In this document: positions 10,173 to 19,856 of the stretch, in pieces | How the letters are laid out: each line of letters begins with the position of its first letter | Numbering within the stretch: position 1 is the stretch's first letter | Origin: Terriglobia bacterium | GTDB lineage: Bacteria > Acidobacteriota > Terriglobia > Terriglobales > Acidobacteriaceae | Assembly (NCBI GenBank): GCA_020073525.1 | Contig: JAIQFA010000004.1 | Coordinates: 62,001 to 126,000 of the forward strand | Direction: 5' to 3' | DNA length: 64,000 bases | Translations under genes and position numbers: made by a program | The notes under the pieces: model-generated | What the model saw: the letters and a program-made list of their open reading frames with translations, nothing else | What the model was told of the DNA's origin: nothing | Database searches by the model: none

Positions 10173-11933
10173 ATGACCCTTGCTCTCGCCCTGATCGCCC
10201 CCCCTTCGCTGGTTCACCTATCGCCGGTCGACCTTGTCATCATCATCTTCTATTTCGCGCTGGTCCTGGCGATTGGCCTGTACTTGAAGGAGCGGGCCAA
10301 CACCGGCGAGGACTTCTTTATGGCCGGACGCGAGATGACCGCTTGGGTGGCGGGCCTGGCGTTCTTGTCGGCGAACCTCGGATCGCTCGAACTCATGGGC
10401 TGGGCGGGTAATGCCTATAAGTACGGCATCCTCGCGGCGCACTGGTATTGGATCGGCGCCATCCCCGCGATGCTGTTCCTGGCCCTGGTGATGATGCCCT
10501 TCTACCACATTTGCCGAACCCACTCTGTTCCCGGCTATCTCAAGCTGCGTTTTGGCGAGGGCAGCCGGGCGTTGTCTTCGATTTCGTTCGCCTTCATGAC
10601 CGTGTTGATGAGCGGCATCAACATGTACGCCATGGCCGTAGTGATGCGGGTAGTGCTGGGATGGGACATTCACTTCAGCATCTGGGTTTCGTCGATCACG
10701 GTGGCCGTCTATGTAGCCCTCGGCGGGCTGCGGTCTGCGATTTTCAACGAGGTTCTGCAGTTCTTTCTGATCTGGGCGGGCGCACTGCTGATCCCGATTC
10801 TGGGGCTCATGGAAGCCGGCGGCTGGAGTGGCCTGAAGGCGCGCATCCTGCAAAATCTTACGGAGCAGCACGTGGCGAACCCCGGCTCCTACACACATCT
10901 GTGGTCAACCCTGGGCGACTTTAGCAACAATCCCATGGGGATCAACTGGGTCGGCATTGTTTTTGGACTGGGCGCCGTGATCTCGATGGGCTACTGGACC
11001 ACCGACTTCCTGGTCGTGCAGCGCGTCTTGTCGGCGAAGGACCTGCGCTCGGCCAAGCTCGCTCCGATCATTGGGGCGGCTTTCAAGATGATGGTTCCAT
11101 TCATCGTCATCCTTCCTGGCTTGCTGGGGTTGGCGTTGCTGCGCGATCCGCATACTGGCAATCTACTGAGACTCGTTCCCGGCGATCTCGCATGGTCGGA
11201 CGCGGGGCGGGCGCAGGGGTTGCATGGGTACGACGAAGTTTTGCCGCTGATGTTGGCGCGCTACTGCGGACCCGGGTTGTTGGGCCTCGGCATCACTGCA
11301 CTGATTGCTGGATTCATGTCCGGTATGGCGGGAAACGTCAGCGCCTTTGCCACGGTTTGGACCTACGACATCTACGGCGCGCTGATCAACAAGAATGCGT
11401 CCGACCATTCGAAGGTCACGATGGGACGTTGGTGCACCTTGCTGGGCGTGGCTGTCAGCATCGGAACGGCATATCTGGTGATGCAGTCGCAGAGCATCAT
11501 GGATTATGTCCAGGCGCTCTTCAGCTTCTTCATTGCGCCGCTATTTGGGACGGTGATCCTGGGAATGTTGTGGAAACGGGCCACCCCGGCGGGAGGCTTC
11601 TGGGGACTATTTGCCGGGATCGGGTCTTCGGTCGGCATGTGGGCTTGGACGAAAGTCGATCCCAGTGTAGTGAGATATTTCGCCCTGTCGGCCCAGGCGC
11701 AGGATCAGGCGCAGAACATGTTCCGGGCGCTATGGTGCTGGCTGATTTGTGTGCTGGTCACGATCGTGGTCAGCCTGGTGACGAAGCCGAAGCCCGACGC
11801 CGAATTGACAGGTCTGGTCTACGGCCTGACTGCAATTCCGCACGAAGAGCGGGTTTCAGTTTTCCATCGTCCGATTTTTTGGGCGGTGATTGTGGGCGTG
11901 GTGTTTGTCATCCTGCAAATCATTTTCTGGTAG
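10173..11933 (+). CDS. sodium:solute symporter (SSS family)
   Basis: 586 aa polytopic protein; LKERANTGEDFFMAGREMTAWVAGLAFLSANLGSLELMGWAGNAYKYGI. Confidence 0.93.
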   Translation: MTLALALIAPPSLVHLSPVDLVIIIFYFALVLAIGLYLKERANTGEDFFMAGREMTAWVAGLAFLSANLGSLELMGWAGNAYKYGILAAHWYWIGAIPAMLFLALVMMPFYHICRTHSVPGYLKLRFGEGSRALSSISFAFMTVLMSGINMYAMAVVMRVVLGWDIHFSIWVSSITVAVYVALGGLRSAIFNEVLQFFLIWAGALLIPILGLMEAGGWSGLKARILQNLTEQHVANPGSYTHLWSTLGDFSNNPMGINWVGIVFGLGAVISMGYWTTDFLVVQRVLSAKDLRSAKLAPIIGAAFKMMVPFIVILPGLLGLALLRDPHTGNLLRLVPGDLAWSDAGRAQGLHGYDEVLPLMLARYCGPGLLGLGITALIAGFMSGMAGNVSAFATVWTYDIYGALINKNASDHSKVTMGRWCTLLGVAVSIGTAYLVMQSQSIMDYVQALFSFFIAPLFGTVILGMLWKRATPAGGFWGLFAGIGSSVGMWAWTKVDPSVVRYFALSAQAQDQAQNMFRALWCWLICVLVTIVVSLVTKPKPDAELTGLVYGLTAIPHEERVSVFHRPIFWAVIVGVVFVILQIIFW

Positions 11934-11943
11934 GAGGAACGAA

Positions 11944-12183
11944 ATGAAGTCTGGTGGTTCCTTATCGATTTGGTTTTTCATTGGCTTGTCGCTGCTGGTA
12001 AATGGCGCCCTGATCTGTGGCACGGGCATTTACGAACTTGTGCATCCGCCGGAAAACCAGGTCGTGCTCTATAGTCTGCACGCTCCCATATGGTGGGGAG
12101 GCGTGCTATTGCTTCTTGGAGCTTTCTTTTGTTACCGGTTTTCGCCGTCGCGTGAACGCGCGGCGAACGCTGGCCGGGCCTAA
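11944..12183 (+). CDS. small two-TM membrane protein of unknown function
   Basis: 79 aa from ATG 11944 (inside ORF 11890..12183) with upstream GGAGGA; two hydrophobic segments. Confidence 0.7.
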   Translation: MKSGGSLSIWFFIGLSLLVNGALICGTGIYELVHPPENQVVLYSLHAPIWWGGVLLLLGAFFCYRFSPSRERAANAGRA

Positions 12184-12216
12184 TGCGTCACATACCGCTG
12201 GATCAACTAGAGAAGA

Positions 12217-13638
12217 GTGCATATGTCTCATAAAAAAATGACGATGGGCGTTATCGTCGGGAACCGTGGTTTCTTTCCCGATCATTTGGCGAAGACCGGC
12301 CGGGAAGAGATGATTCGCGCCATCGAGAAAGCCGGCATGGAGTGCGTTGTGCTTGGTCCGGACCAGAGCAAGCACGGCGCGGTCGAGACTCACGAGGAAG
12401 CGAAACGCTGCGCCGCCTTATTTCAGCAAAACCACGACCGGTTGGATGGCGTCATCGTAGCCTTGCCGAATTTTGGTGACGAGCGCGCCATCGCCGATAC
12501 GCTGCGACTGGCGCGTCTGAACGTTCCCGTGCTGGTGCAAGCGACACCCGACATTCCTGCGAAGATGACCATCGCTTCGCGGCGCGACAGTTTTTGCGGC
12601 AAGATGTCGGCCTGCAACAACCTCAGACAGTACGGAATTCCCTATTCCCTGACTCGTCTGCACACGGTCACTCCGGACTCTGCGGACTTTCAAGCGGATC
12701 TAGCCTGGTTCGCCGCCGTCTGCCGTATCGCAAATGGCTTGCGCAACCTGCGCGTCGGGAGTATCGGCGCGCGCCCGGCCGCCTTCAATACCGTGCGTTA
12801 CAGCGAGAAACTGCTCGAGGCCCAGGGTATTTCGGTCGAGACCGTCGATCTTTCGGAAATCCTCGGCCGCATTGCCCGTCTGAAAGATACGGAACCGAGC
12901 GTTGAGCGCAAGCTGAGCGAGATCAAGAAATATGTTCCGACTGGCGGTGTGCCCGAAACCGCGCTGATCAAGATGGCCAAACTGGGCGCGGTGATCGATG
13001 GCTGGATGAAATCCGCCGATGTGAAAGTGAGCGCGGTCCAGTGCTGGACGGCGATGGAAGAATACTTTGGCGTCGTGCCCTGCACCATCATGAGCATGAT
13101 GAGCGACAACCTGATCCCAAGCGCCTGCGAGGTTGACGTCTGCGGCACCATCAGCATGCATGCGCTCCGGCTTGGGTCGGAAACTCCAAGCGCGTTGCTC
13201 GACTGGAACAACAACTACGGCGACGATCCCAACAAGGCAGTTTGCTTCCACTGCAGTAATCTGCCGAAGCATTTCTTCCAGGATGTGCGCATGGACTTCC
13301 AGGAAATCATCGCCGGCACGGTGGGTAAGGAGAACACCTTCGGAACCTGCGTGGGCCGCGTGAAGGCGGGCGCCATGAGTTTTGCCCGCTTCTCAACGGA
13401 CGACACGGCCGGCATCATGCGCGGCTATGTTGGCGAAGGCGCGTTCACGAGCGACCCACTCAACACCTTCGGTGGCGCGGGAGTGGTCGAAATCCCGGGC
13501 TTGCAGAACCTTCTGCACTACATTTGCGAAAACGGTTTCGAACATCACGTAGCTGCCAATTTTTCCACCGTGGCCAGCGCAACCCACGAAGCAACCACCC
13601 GGTATCTTGGCTGGCAAATGCACCGGCATCAGAACTAA
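12217..13638 (+). CDS. L-fucose/L-arabinose isomerase family protein
   Basis: 473 aa; MGVIVGNRGFFPDHLAKTGREEM, NFGDERAIADTLR, CWTAMEEYFGVVPC; sits between symporter and ribulokinase genes. Confidence 0.8.
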   Translation: MHMSHKKMTMGVIVGNRGFFPDHLAKTGREEMIRAIEKAGMECVVLGPDQSKHGAVETHEEAKRCAALFQQNHDRLDGVIVALPNFGDERAIADTLRLARLNVPVLVQATPDIPAKMTIASRRDSFCGKMSACNNLRQYGIPYSLTRLHTVTPDSADFQADLAWFAAVCRIANGLRNLRVGSIGARPAAFNTVRYSEKLLEAQGISVETVDLSEILGRIARLKDTEPSVERKLSEIKKYVPTGGVPETALIKMAKLGAVIDGWMKSADVKVSAVQCWTAMEEYFGVVPCTIMSMMSDNLIPSACEVDVCGTISMHALRLGSETPSALLDWNNNYGDDPNKAVCFHCSNLPKHFFQDVRMDFQEIIAGTVGKENTFGTCVGRVKAGAMSFARFSTDDTAGIMRGYVGEGAFTSDPLNTFGGAGVVEIPGLQNLLHYICENGFEHHVAANFSTVASATHEATTRYLGWQMHRHQN

Positions 13639-13648
13639 GGACAACGAG

Positions 13649-15232
13649 ATGGCGTTGGTCGCAGGAGTCGATTTCTGCACTCTCAGCGTTCGCGTTTCGC
13701 TGGTGGACAGCGATCGCGGGCTGATCGCCTCCGCCATCTCCGAATATCCGCTGCACCGAAAGCGCGAAGACCCGGAATACGCGACGCAATCGCATGATGA
13801 CCATATGCGTGCCCTGGCGGTCGCCGTCCGGCAAGCCGTAAAAGACGCCGGAGTCTCCGGCGATCGCGTGGAAGCCATCGCTCTCGATACCACCGGATCG
13901 AGTGTCATTCCCGTAGCTGCGGACCTTACCCCTCTCGACGACTACTACCTGTGGTGCGACCACCGCGCGAAACAGGAGGCGGCTGAGATCACGGCACTGG
14001 CGCGGCAAGAGAAGCTGGAAGCGATCCAGTGGTGCGGAGGCGTGTACTCCTCCGAGTGGGGATTCGCCAAATTGCTCCACTGGCTGCGTCACAACCCGGG
14101 CAAGCGCGAGAAGTTTGCCAGCGCCTTCGAGCACTGCGACATGGTAGCCGCGACCCTATGCGGCATTACGAATCCTGCATACGTGAAACGCAGCGTGTGT
14201 GCCATGGGCCACAAATGGATGTGGAATCGGGCCCTCGGCGGGCTTCCCCCGGAGAGTTTTCTCGTCAAGGTTGACCCGCTGCTGGCGGGCGTTCGGGCCA
14301 AGTTGGACGGGCAGTATGCCACGTCCGATCAGATCGCCGGCCGACTCTCTCCTTTCTGGGCCGAAAAACTTGGATTGCGCGCCGGCATCCCCATTCCCGT
14401 GGGTGCGTTCGATGCGCATTGGGACGCCATCGGAGCTGGCGCCAAAGAAGGCGACGTGGTGAACGTCGTCGGCACTTCCACCTGCATCATCGCCTATGTC
14501 AAGCAAGCCGAGTTGATTCCGGGAGTCTGCGGCGTCGTGCCAGGCAGCGTTCATCCGCAATACACCGGGGTCGAGGCTGGACTCTCCGCTACCGGCGACA
14601 TTTTCAGCGCCATCGCCCGGCGAGCTGGGACCACCGTGGCCGATTTAAGCAAAGGCCTCGAAAGCTATCGTGCCGGTCAAACGGGATTGCTGCGCATGAC
14701 CTGGGACAATGGCGACCGTACCGTGCTCGTCAATCCCAATCTGGGCGGAATCACGATTGGCTGGAATCTTCAGCACACCGCGCAAGACGAACTCTTTGCC
14801 GCGATTGAAGGCACGGCTTTTCATACCCGCGTGATCCTCGATCGAATGAGTGAGTATGGCGCCCCCACACTGCGAGTCATCAACGGAGGTGGCGTTCCCC
14901 AGAACAATCCCATACTGAACCAGGTTTACGCCAATGTGCTGGGCAGGCCGGTGCTTGTGCCCAGCAGCAAGGTGACCGGGATTGGCTCCGCTATTTTTGC
15001 CTTTCTTGCCGCTGGCACCTTTCACTCCATCGAAGAAGCGCAACAATTCATTTGTCCGTTGCACACCGCCTTCACCCCCGACGCGGCGCAACAAAAGGTA
15101 TATGACGAACTTTTCCTACTCTACCGCGGCGTTTACTTCGGCTTCGGACAGCCAACCGGCGGCGATTTCGGAAATGTGCTGCCAAAACTGATTCGGCTCG
15201 CGCGCACGGAGCAAAACAGAACCACACACTAA
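13649..15232 (+). CDS. araB: ribulokinase-like FGGY family carbohydrate kinase
   Basis: ORF 13607..15232, start MALVAGVDFCTLSVRVSLVDSDRG; ALDTTGSSVIPV, YLWCDHRAKQEA, GGVYSSEWGFAKLLHWL. Confidence 0.85.
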   Translation: MALVAGVDFCTLSVRVSLVDSDRGLIASAISEYPLHRKREDPEYATQSHDDHMRALAVAVRQAVKDAGVSGDRVEAIALDTTGSSVIPVAADLTPLDDYYLWCDHRAKQEAAEITALARQEKLEAIQWCGGVYSSEWGFAKLLHWLRHNPGKREKFASAFEHCDMVAATLCGITNPAYVKRSVCAMGHKWMWNRALGGLPPESFLVKVDPLLAGVRAKLDGQYATSDQIAGRLSPFWAEKLGLRAGIPIPVGAFDAHWDAIGAGAKEGDVVNVVGTSTCIIAYVKQAELIPGVCGVVPGSVHPQYTGVEAGLSATGDIFSAIARRAGTTVADLSKGLESYRAGQTGLLRMTWDNGDRTVLVNPNLGGITIGWNLQHTAQDELFAAIEGTAFHTRVILDRMSEYGAPTLRVINGGGVPQNNPILNQVYANVLGRPVLVPSSKVTGIGSAIFAFLAAGTFHSIEEAQQFICPLHTAFTPDAAQQKVYDELFLLYRGVYFGFGQPTGGDFGNVLPKLIRLARTEQNRTTH

Positions 15233-15233
15233 C

Positions 15234-17327
15234 ATGAAACGATCCTTTTCTTTGTTCGCTGTTCTCGTTTTACTCCTCTTAACCCTCCCGTCTTTGGCCC
15301 AAAACAAGCCCGCATTTGCTCCCGACAAAATGGATACCGTGCTCTACGGGGCCGCGTACTACACCGAGTACATGCCCTACGATCGCCTCGATCAGGATGT
15401 CCAACTCATGCAACAGGCAGGGATCAGCGTGGTCCGGATGGGTGAGTCCAGTTGGGGATTGTGGGAGCCGCAGGATGGCCGTTTCGAGTATGCCTGGATG
15501 GATCGCGTCGTCGATCGTATGCAGAAAGCGGGCATCAAGGTCATTCTCGGAACGCCCACCTACTCGATTCCGGCCTGGCTCTACAAGGAGCACCCGGAGA
15601 TTGTCATCACTCGCTTCGGCGGACAGACCATCACCTTTGGATATCGTCAGAATGCCGACCTGATGAACACCACGTACCGTTTTTATTGTGAGCGGGTCAT
15701 CTGCAAGCTCCTCGAACACTACAAGAACAATTCCGCGGTGATTGGCTGGCAGATCGACAACGAAACCTCTTCGGGCGGCGCCGCCAACCGCGATGTCCAG
15801 GAGGGATTTGTCGGTTATCTGCAGAAAAAATTCGGGACCGTAGATGAACTAAACAAAGATTGGGGCCTGAACTATTGGGGCCAGCGCTTGAATGACTGGA
15901 CGGAGATTCCTCCCGAGGAAGGCATCATCAATCCTGGCTGGAAGCTGGAGTGGCAGCGCTATCAGCAGTGGATGACCACTGACTTCCTCGCCTGGCAGGG
16001 CCGCATTGTGAATGAATACAAGCGACCGGACCAGTTCATCACCCACGATCTGGCCGGCCCTCCGCGCGCCGAGGTCAATGAACATAACATCGCCCGCGCC
16101 ATGGACATCATGGCCGTCAATCCCTACCACGGCACGCAGGACCAGTTCGACGGCCTCGGTTCGACCATGTCGGGCGACTACACCCGTTCGCTGAAGCAGA
16201 CCAATTATCTCGTCACCGAAACCAATGCCCAGACGATCGGATGGGATTCGAAAGAACAGTTTCCTCCCTACGACGGCCAACTCCGCCTTGACGTCTACAC
16301 GCACCTCTCTTCGGGTGCAAACATGGTCGAGTATTGGCACTGGCATTCCCTTCACTATGGACAGGAGACTTACTGGAAAGGAGTGCTATCGCACGATCTG
16401 GAACCTGGCCGTGCCTATGCCGAAGTGAGCCGGACCGCGCATGAACTGCAGCGCATCGGTCCGGAGATTGTCGACCTGAAACGAAGCAACAAAGTTGCCA
16501 TTCTCTACAGCAGCGATTCCTACTACGGAATCGAGTTCATGAAGTTCAGCGACAAGGTCAACTACCGGACCATGCTCGGGCAGATGTACGACACGTTGTA
16601 CCGCCTGAAGTGCGGAGTTGATTTTGTTTTTCCCGAGAGCACGAACCTATCCGACTACAAGGTGGTCGTCGTTCCTCCACTGTATGTTGCCAGCGACGAG
16701 GTATTGAACCGGCTGGCGGAGTACGTTCGCGGCGGCGGCCATCTCGTGATGGCCTTCAAGAGCGGATTCACCAACCAGTACGACACGGTGCGCTGGAGCA
16801 TGGCGCCCGGTCCACTGCGCAAAGCCGCCGGCTTCCATTATCAGGAGTTCTCGAACCTGTCCAAGCCGTTGGCGCTGAAGGATGACCCATTCAAAGCCGG
16901 CGCTGACAACAATGTTTCCACGTGGGCCGAGATGCTGATTCTGGAGGGCGCGCAGCCACTGGCGTTTTACGATCATCCGTTTTTCGGCAAGTATCCGGCA
17001 ATCACGCAGAACCACTTCGGAAGCGGCACCCTGACCTACGAAGGGACTGTGCTTTCTGACCCGCTGCAAACGAAAGTGCTGCTCAATGTACTCCAGATGG
17101 CCGGACTCACCGGCCCCGACCAGGAACTACCCGCTCCCGTACACGTAAAGCATGGCACGAATCGCAGCGGCAAGGTCGTCCACTACTACATGAACTACTC
17201 GAGCGACCCGCAGTCCTTCAAGTACCCTTACAAACCCGGCGAGGACCTGCTGACTCGAACCGCGGTTGGTCCAGCCCAGACACTCACGCTGAAGGCTTGG
17301 GACCTGGTGATCGTCGAAGAAAGGTAG
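15234..17327 (+). CDS. secreted beta-galactosidase, GH42 (copy 1)
   Basis: 697 aa; signal peptide MKRSFSLFAVLVLLLLTLPSLAQ; YYTEYMPYDRLDQDVQLMQQAGISVVRMGESSWGLWEP, GWQIDNETSSG, TETNAQTIGW. Confidence 0.9.
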   Translation: MKRSFSLFAVLVLLLLTLPSLAQNKPAFAPDKMDTVLYGAAYYTEYMPYDRLDQDVQLMQQAGISVVRMGESSWGLWEPQDGRFEYAWMDRVVDRMQKAGIKVILGTPTYSIPAWLYKEHPEIVITRFGGQTITFGYRQNADLMNTTYRFYCERVICKLLEHYKNNSAVIGWQIDNETSSGGAANRDVQEGFVGYLQKKFGTVDELNKDWGLNYWGQRLNDWTEIPPEEGIINPGWKLEWQRYQQWMTTDFLAWQGRIVNEYKRPDQFITHDLAGPPRAEVNEHNIARAMDIMAVNPYHGTQDQFDGLGSTMSGDYTRSLKQTNYLVTETNAQTIGWDSKEQFPPYDGQLRLDVYTHLSSGANMVEYWHWHSLHYGQETYWKGVLSHDLEPGRAYAEVSRTAHELQRIGPEIVDLKRSNKVAILYSSDSYYGIEFMKFSDKVNYRTMLGQMYDTLYRLKCGVDFVFPESTNLSDYKVVVVPPLYVASDEVLNRLAEYVRGGGHLVMAFKSGFTNQYDTVRWSMAPGPLRKAAGFHYQEFSNLSKPLALKDDPFKAGADNNVSTWAEMLILEGAQPLAFYDHPFFGKYPAITQNHFGSGTLTYEGTVLSDPLQTKVLLNVLQMAGLTGPDQELPAPVHVKHGTNRSGKVVHYYMNYSSDPQSFKYPYKPGEDLLTRTAVGPAQTLTLKAWDLVIVEER

Positions 17328-17330
17328 GAA

Positions 17331-19856
17331 TTGTCGGGCATGGAAATCTCAAGGATCTCCAAAACTACCGTCGGCAAGTTTGCGTGTGCTCTTCTGATCG
17401 GCATCGCGGCTACGGCGGCGCCCGCGCAGCAGTCTCGAGCCGATGTGGACAAGCGGGTCGATTCGATCCTCGGCCGGATGGCGCTTGAAGAGAAAATCAT
17501 ATACATCGGCGGCATCAACGATTTCTTCATCCGCCCGCTTCCCCGCGTCGGGATTCCAGAATTGAAGATGTCCGATGGCCCGATGGGTGTGCACGACTAC
17601 GGCCCAACCACTGCGTACCCCGCTGGCATTGCACTCGCGGCTTCATGGGACACCGAACTCGCGCGCCGAGTCGGCGCAATGATGGGCGACGATGCCCGCG
17701 CCCGTGGCGTTCATTTCATCCTCGCGCCTGGCATGAATATCTATCGCGCTCCCATGTGCGGACGCAACTTCGAATATCTTGGCGAAGATCCATTTCTGGC
17801 GTCGAAGATGGCGGTTTCGCTGATTAAGGGGATTCAGAGCCGCCGCGTCATTGCCACCGCCAAACATTTCATGGGCAATAACCAGGAGTACGACCGCCAC
17901 AACGTCAGTTCCAATATCGATGAGCGGACGATGCGCGAGATTTACCTCCCCGCCTTCGAAGCTTCGGTGAAAGAAGCAAGGGTCGGCGCGATCATGGATT
18001 CCTACAACCTGGTCAACGGAAACCACATGACGCAGAACAACTACCTCAACAACCAGATCCTCAAGAAGGAATGGGGATTTCGAGGCATCCTGATGTCCGA
18101 CTGGGATTCTACCTATGACGGGGTTGCCGCCGCCAACGGAGGTCTCGACCTGGAGATGCCCACCGGCAGGTTCATGAACCCGCAGACCCTGGTGGCAGCC
18201 GTGAACGCGGGAAAAGTTTCCGTCGCCACCATCGACGACAAAGTCAGACGAATTCTGCGCACCGCAATCGAGTTCGGATTCTTCGACTCCCCACAAACAG
18301 ATCCGTCCATACCCGCATACAGCCAACCCGGACGCGAATTAGTACAGCAAGAAGCTCGGGAGAGTATGGTCCTGTTGAAAAACTCTGGGAGCCTGCTGCC
18401 GCTCGATCCATCGAAAGTGAAAACCATCGCGGTCCTGGGGCCAGATGCCTATCCCGCGGTTCCCGGTGGGGGTGGAAGTTCTCAAACCATCCCGTTCAAC
18501 GCAGTGAGCTTCATGGAAGGCATCAGCAATTACCTCGGGAGCAAGGTGAACGTCCTCTATGCGGTGGATAGCCCGCCGCTCACCGAGATTTTCCAAAAAC
18601 GCCAGTTCGTCACCGCTCCCGGAGGCGATCCCGGTTTCAAAGCGGAATACTTCAATAGCGAGGACTTGGCAGGCTCCCCGGCGCTGATCCGCACCGATCG
18701 GCTCATCGCGTTTCAGTGGGGAGAAGGCAGCTACGCCGCCGATGGGCCAGTCGATCATTTTTCGGCCCGCTGGACCGGCTACTTCATTCCCAAGACTTCG
18801 GACGACTACAAGTTCTATACCTCAGCCGATGACGGGGTCCGGCTCTTTATAGATGATGGGCGGGTCATTAATGACTGGCAACGCCATGCGGTAACGCTCA
18901 ATTCCTATACGCGGCATCTCGAAGCGGGACGCGCGTACAAGATCCGGCTGGAATACTTTGAAGCGACCGGATCCGCCAGCGTCAGTTTCGGAATCGCGAG
19001 CGCAGGGGAGTTTGTGGGCCATGATGCGAAGCCCATCGCTGCCCAGGCCGACGTCGCCATCATCTGCGTCGGCTTCGACCCTTCCACCGAAGGCGAAGGT
19101 TCGGACCGCACCTTCCGGCTGCCCGGTGGCCAGGACGAACTGATTCGCCAGATCAGCAGCGTGAACAAGAACACGATCGTCGTGATCACTTCGGGCGGGA
19201 GCGTGGACATGACGCAATGGATCGATCACATCCCCGGTGTCATCGAGGGATGGTATCCCGGGCAGGAAGGCGGCCTCGCGCTGGCGCAGATACTCTTCGG
19301 CGAATACAGTCCTTCCGGCAAGCTGCCCGTATCGTTCGAGCGCCAGTGGGAAGACAATGCGACGTTCCACAGTTACTACCCAAAGCCGGGAGAGAAGCAA
19401 GTGGAATACTCCGAAGGAGTTTTCCTCGGATACCGCCACTTCGATCGCGACGGTGTGAAGCCGCTTTTTCCCTTTGGCTTCGGTCTCTCTTACACAACCT
19501 TCGCCTACCACAACTTGAAGGTGACGCCGGACACTGGAAATCTCAATCAGCCGGTCATGGTCTCGTTTGACCTGGAAAATACCGGACACCACGAAGGCGC
19601 GGAGGTCGCGCAAATATACGTAGGCGACGCTCACGCTAGCGTCCCACGTCCGGTCAAGGAACTGAAAGGATTCGCGCGGATCGAACTGAAACCCGGCGAG
19701 TCCAGGCACGTCAGCGTAGCGCTCGATCGCCGGGCATTTTCTTTTTACGATGTAAAGAAAAAGGACTGGAGCGCGGAACCCGGCCAATTCGGCATTCTGG
19801 TTGGCAGCTCATCCGACAAGATCGAACTGCAAGGCGTTTTTACACTCCAACCGTGA
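17331..19856 (+). CDS. beta-glucosidase-like GH3 with inserted PA14 domain
   Basis: 841 aa; DGPMGVHDYGP, TAKHFMGNNQEYDR, GILMSDWDSTYDG, PA14-type FSARWTGYFIPKTSDDYKFYTSADDGVRLFIDD, C-terminal fibronectin-like domain. Confidence 0.92.
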   Translation: MSGMEISRISKTTVGKFACALLIGIAATAAPAQQSRADVDKRVDSILGRMALEEKIIYIGGINDFFIRPLPRVGIPELKMSDGPMGVHDYGPTTAYPAGIALAASWDTELARRVGAMMGDDARARGVHFILAPGMNIYRAPMCGRNFEYLGEDPFLASKMAVSLIKGIQSRRVIATAKHFMGNNQEYDRHNVSSNIDERTMREIYLPAFEASVKEARVGAIMDSYNLVNGNHMTQNNYLNNQILKKEWGFRGILMSDWDSTYDGVAAANGGLDLEMPTGRFMNPQTLVAAVNAGKVSVATIDDKVRRILRTAIEFGFFDSPQTDPSIPAYSQPGRELVQQEARESMVLLKNSGSLLPLDPSKVKTIAVLGPDAYPAVPGGGGSSQTIPFNAVSFMEGISNYLGSKVNVLYAVDSPPLTEIFQKRQFVTAPGGDPGFKAEYFNSEDLAGSPALIRTDRLIAFQWGEGSYAADGPVDHFSARWTGYFIPKTSDDYKFYTSADDGVRLFIDDGRVINDWQRHAVTLNSYTRHLEAGRAYKIRLEYFEATGSASVSFGIASAGEFVGHDAKPIAAQADVAIICVGFDPSTEGEGSDRTFRLPGGQDELIRQISSVNKNTIVVITSGGSVDMTQWIDHIPGVIEGWYPGQEGGLALAQILFGEYSPSGKLPVSFERQWEDNATFHSYYPKPGEKQVEYSEGVFLGYRHFDRDGVKPLFPFGFGLSYTTFAYHNLKVTPDTGNLNQPVMVSFDLENTGHHEGAEVAQIYVGDAHASVPRPVKELKGFARIELKPGESRHVSVALDRRAFSFYDVKKKDWSAEPGQFGILVGSSSDKIELQGVFTLQP

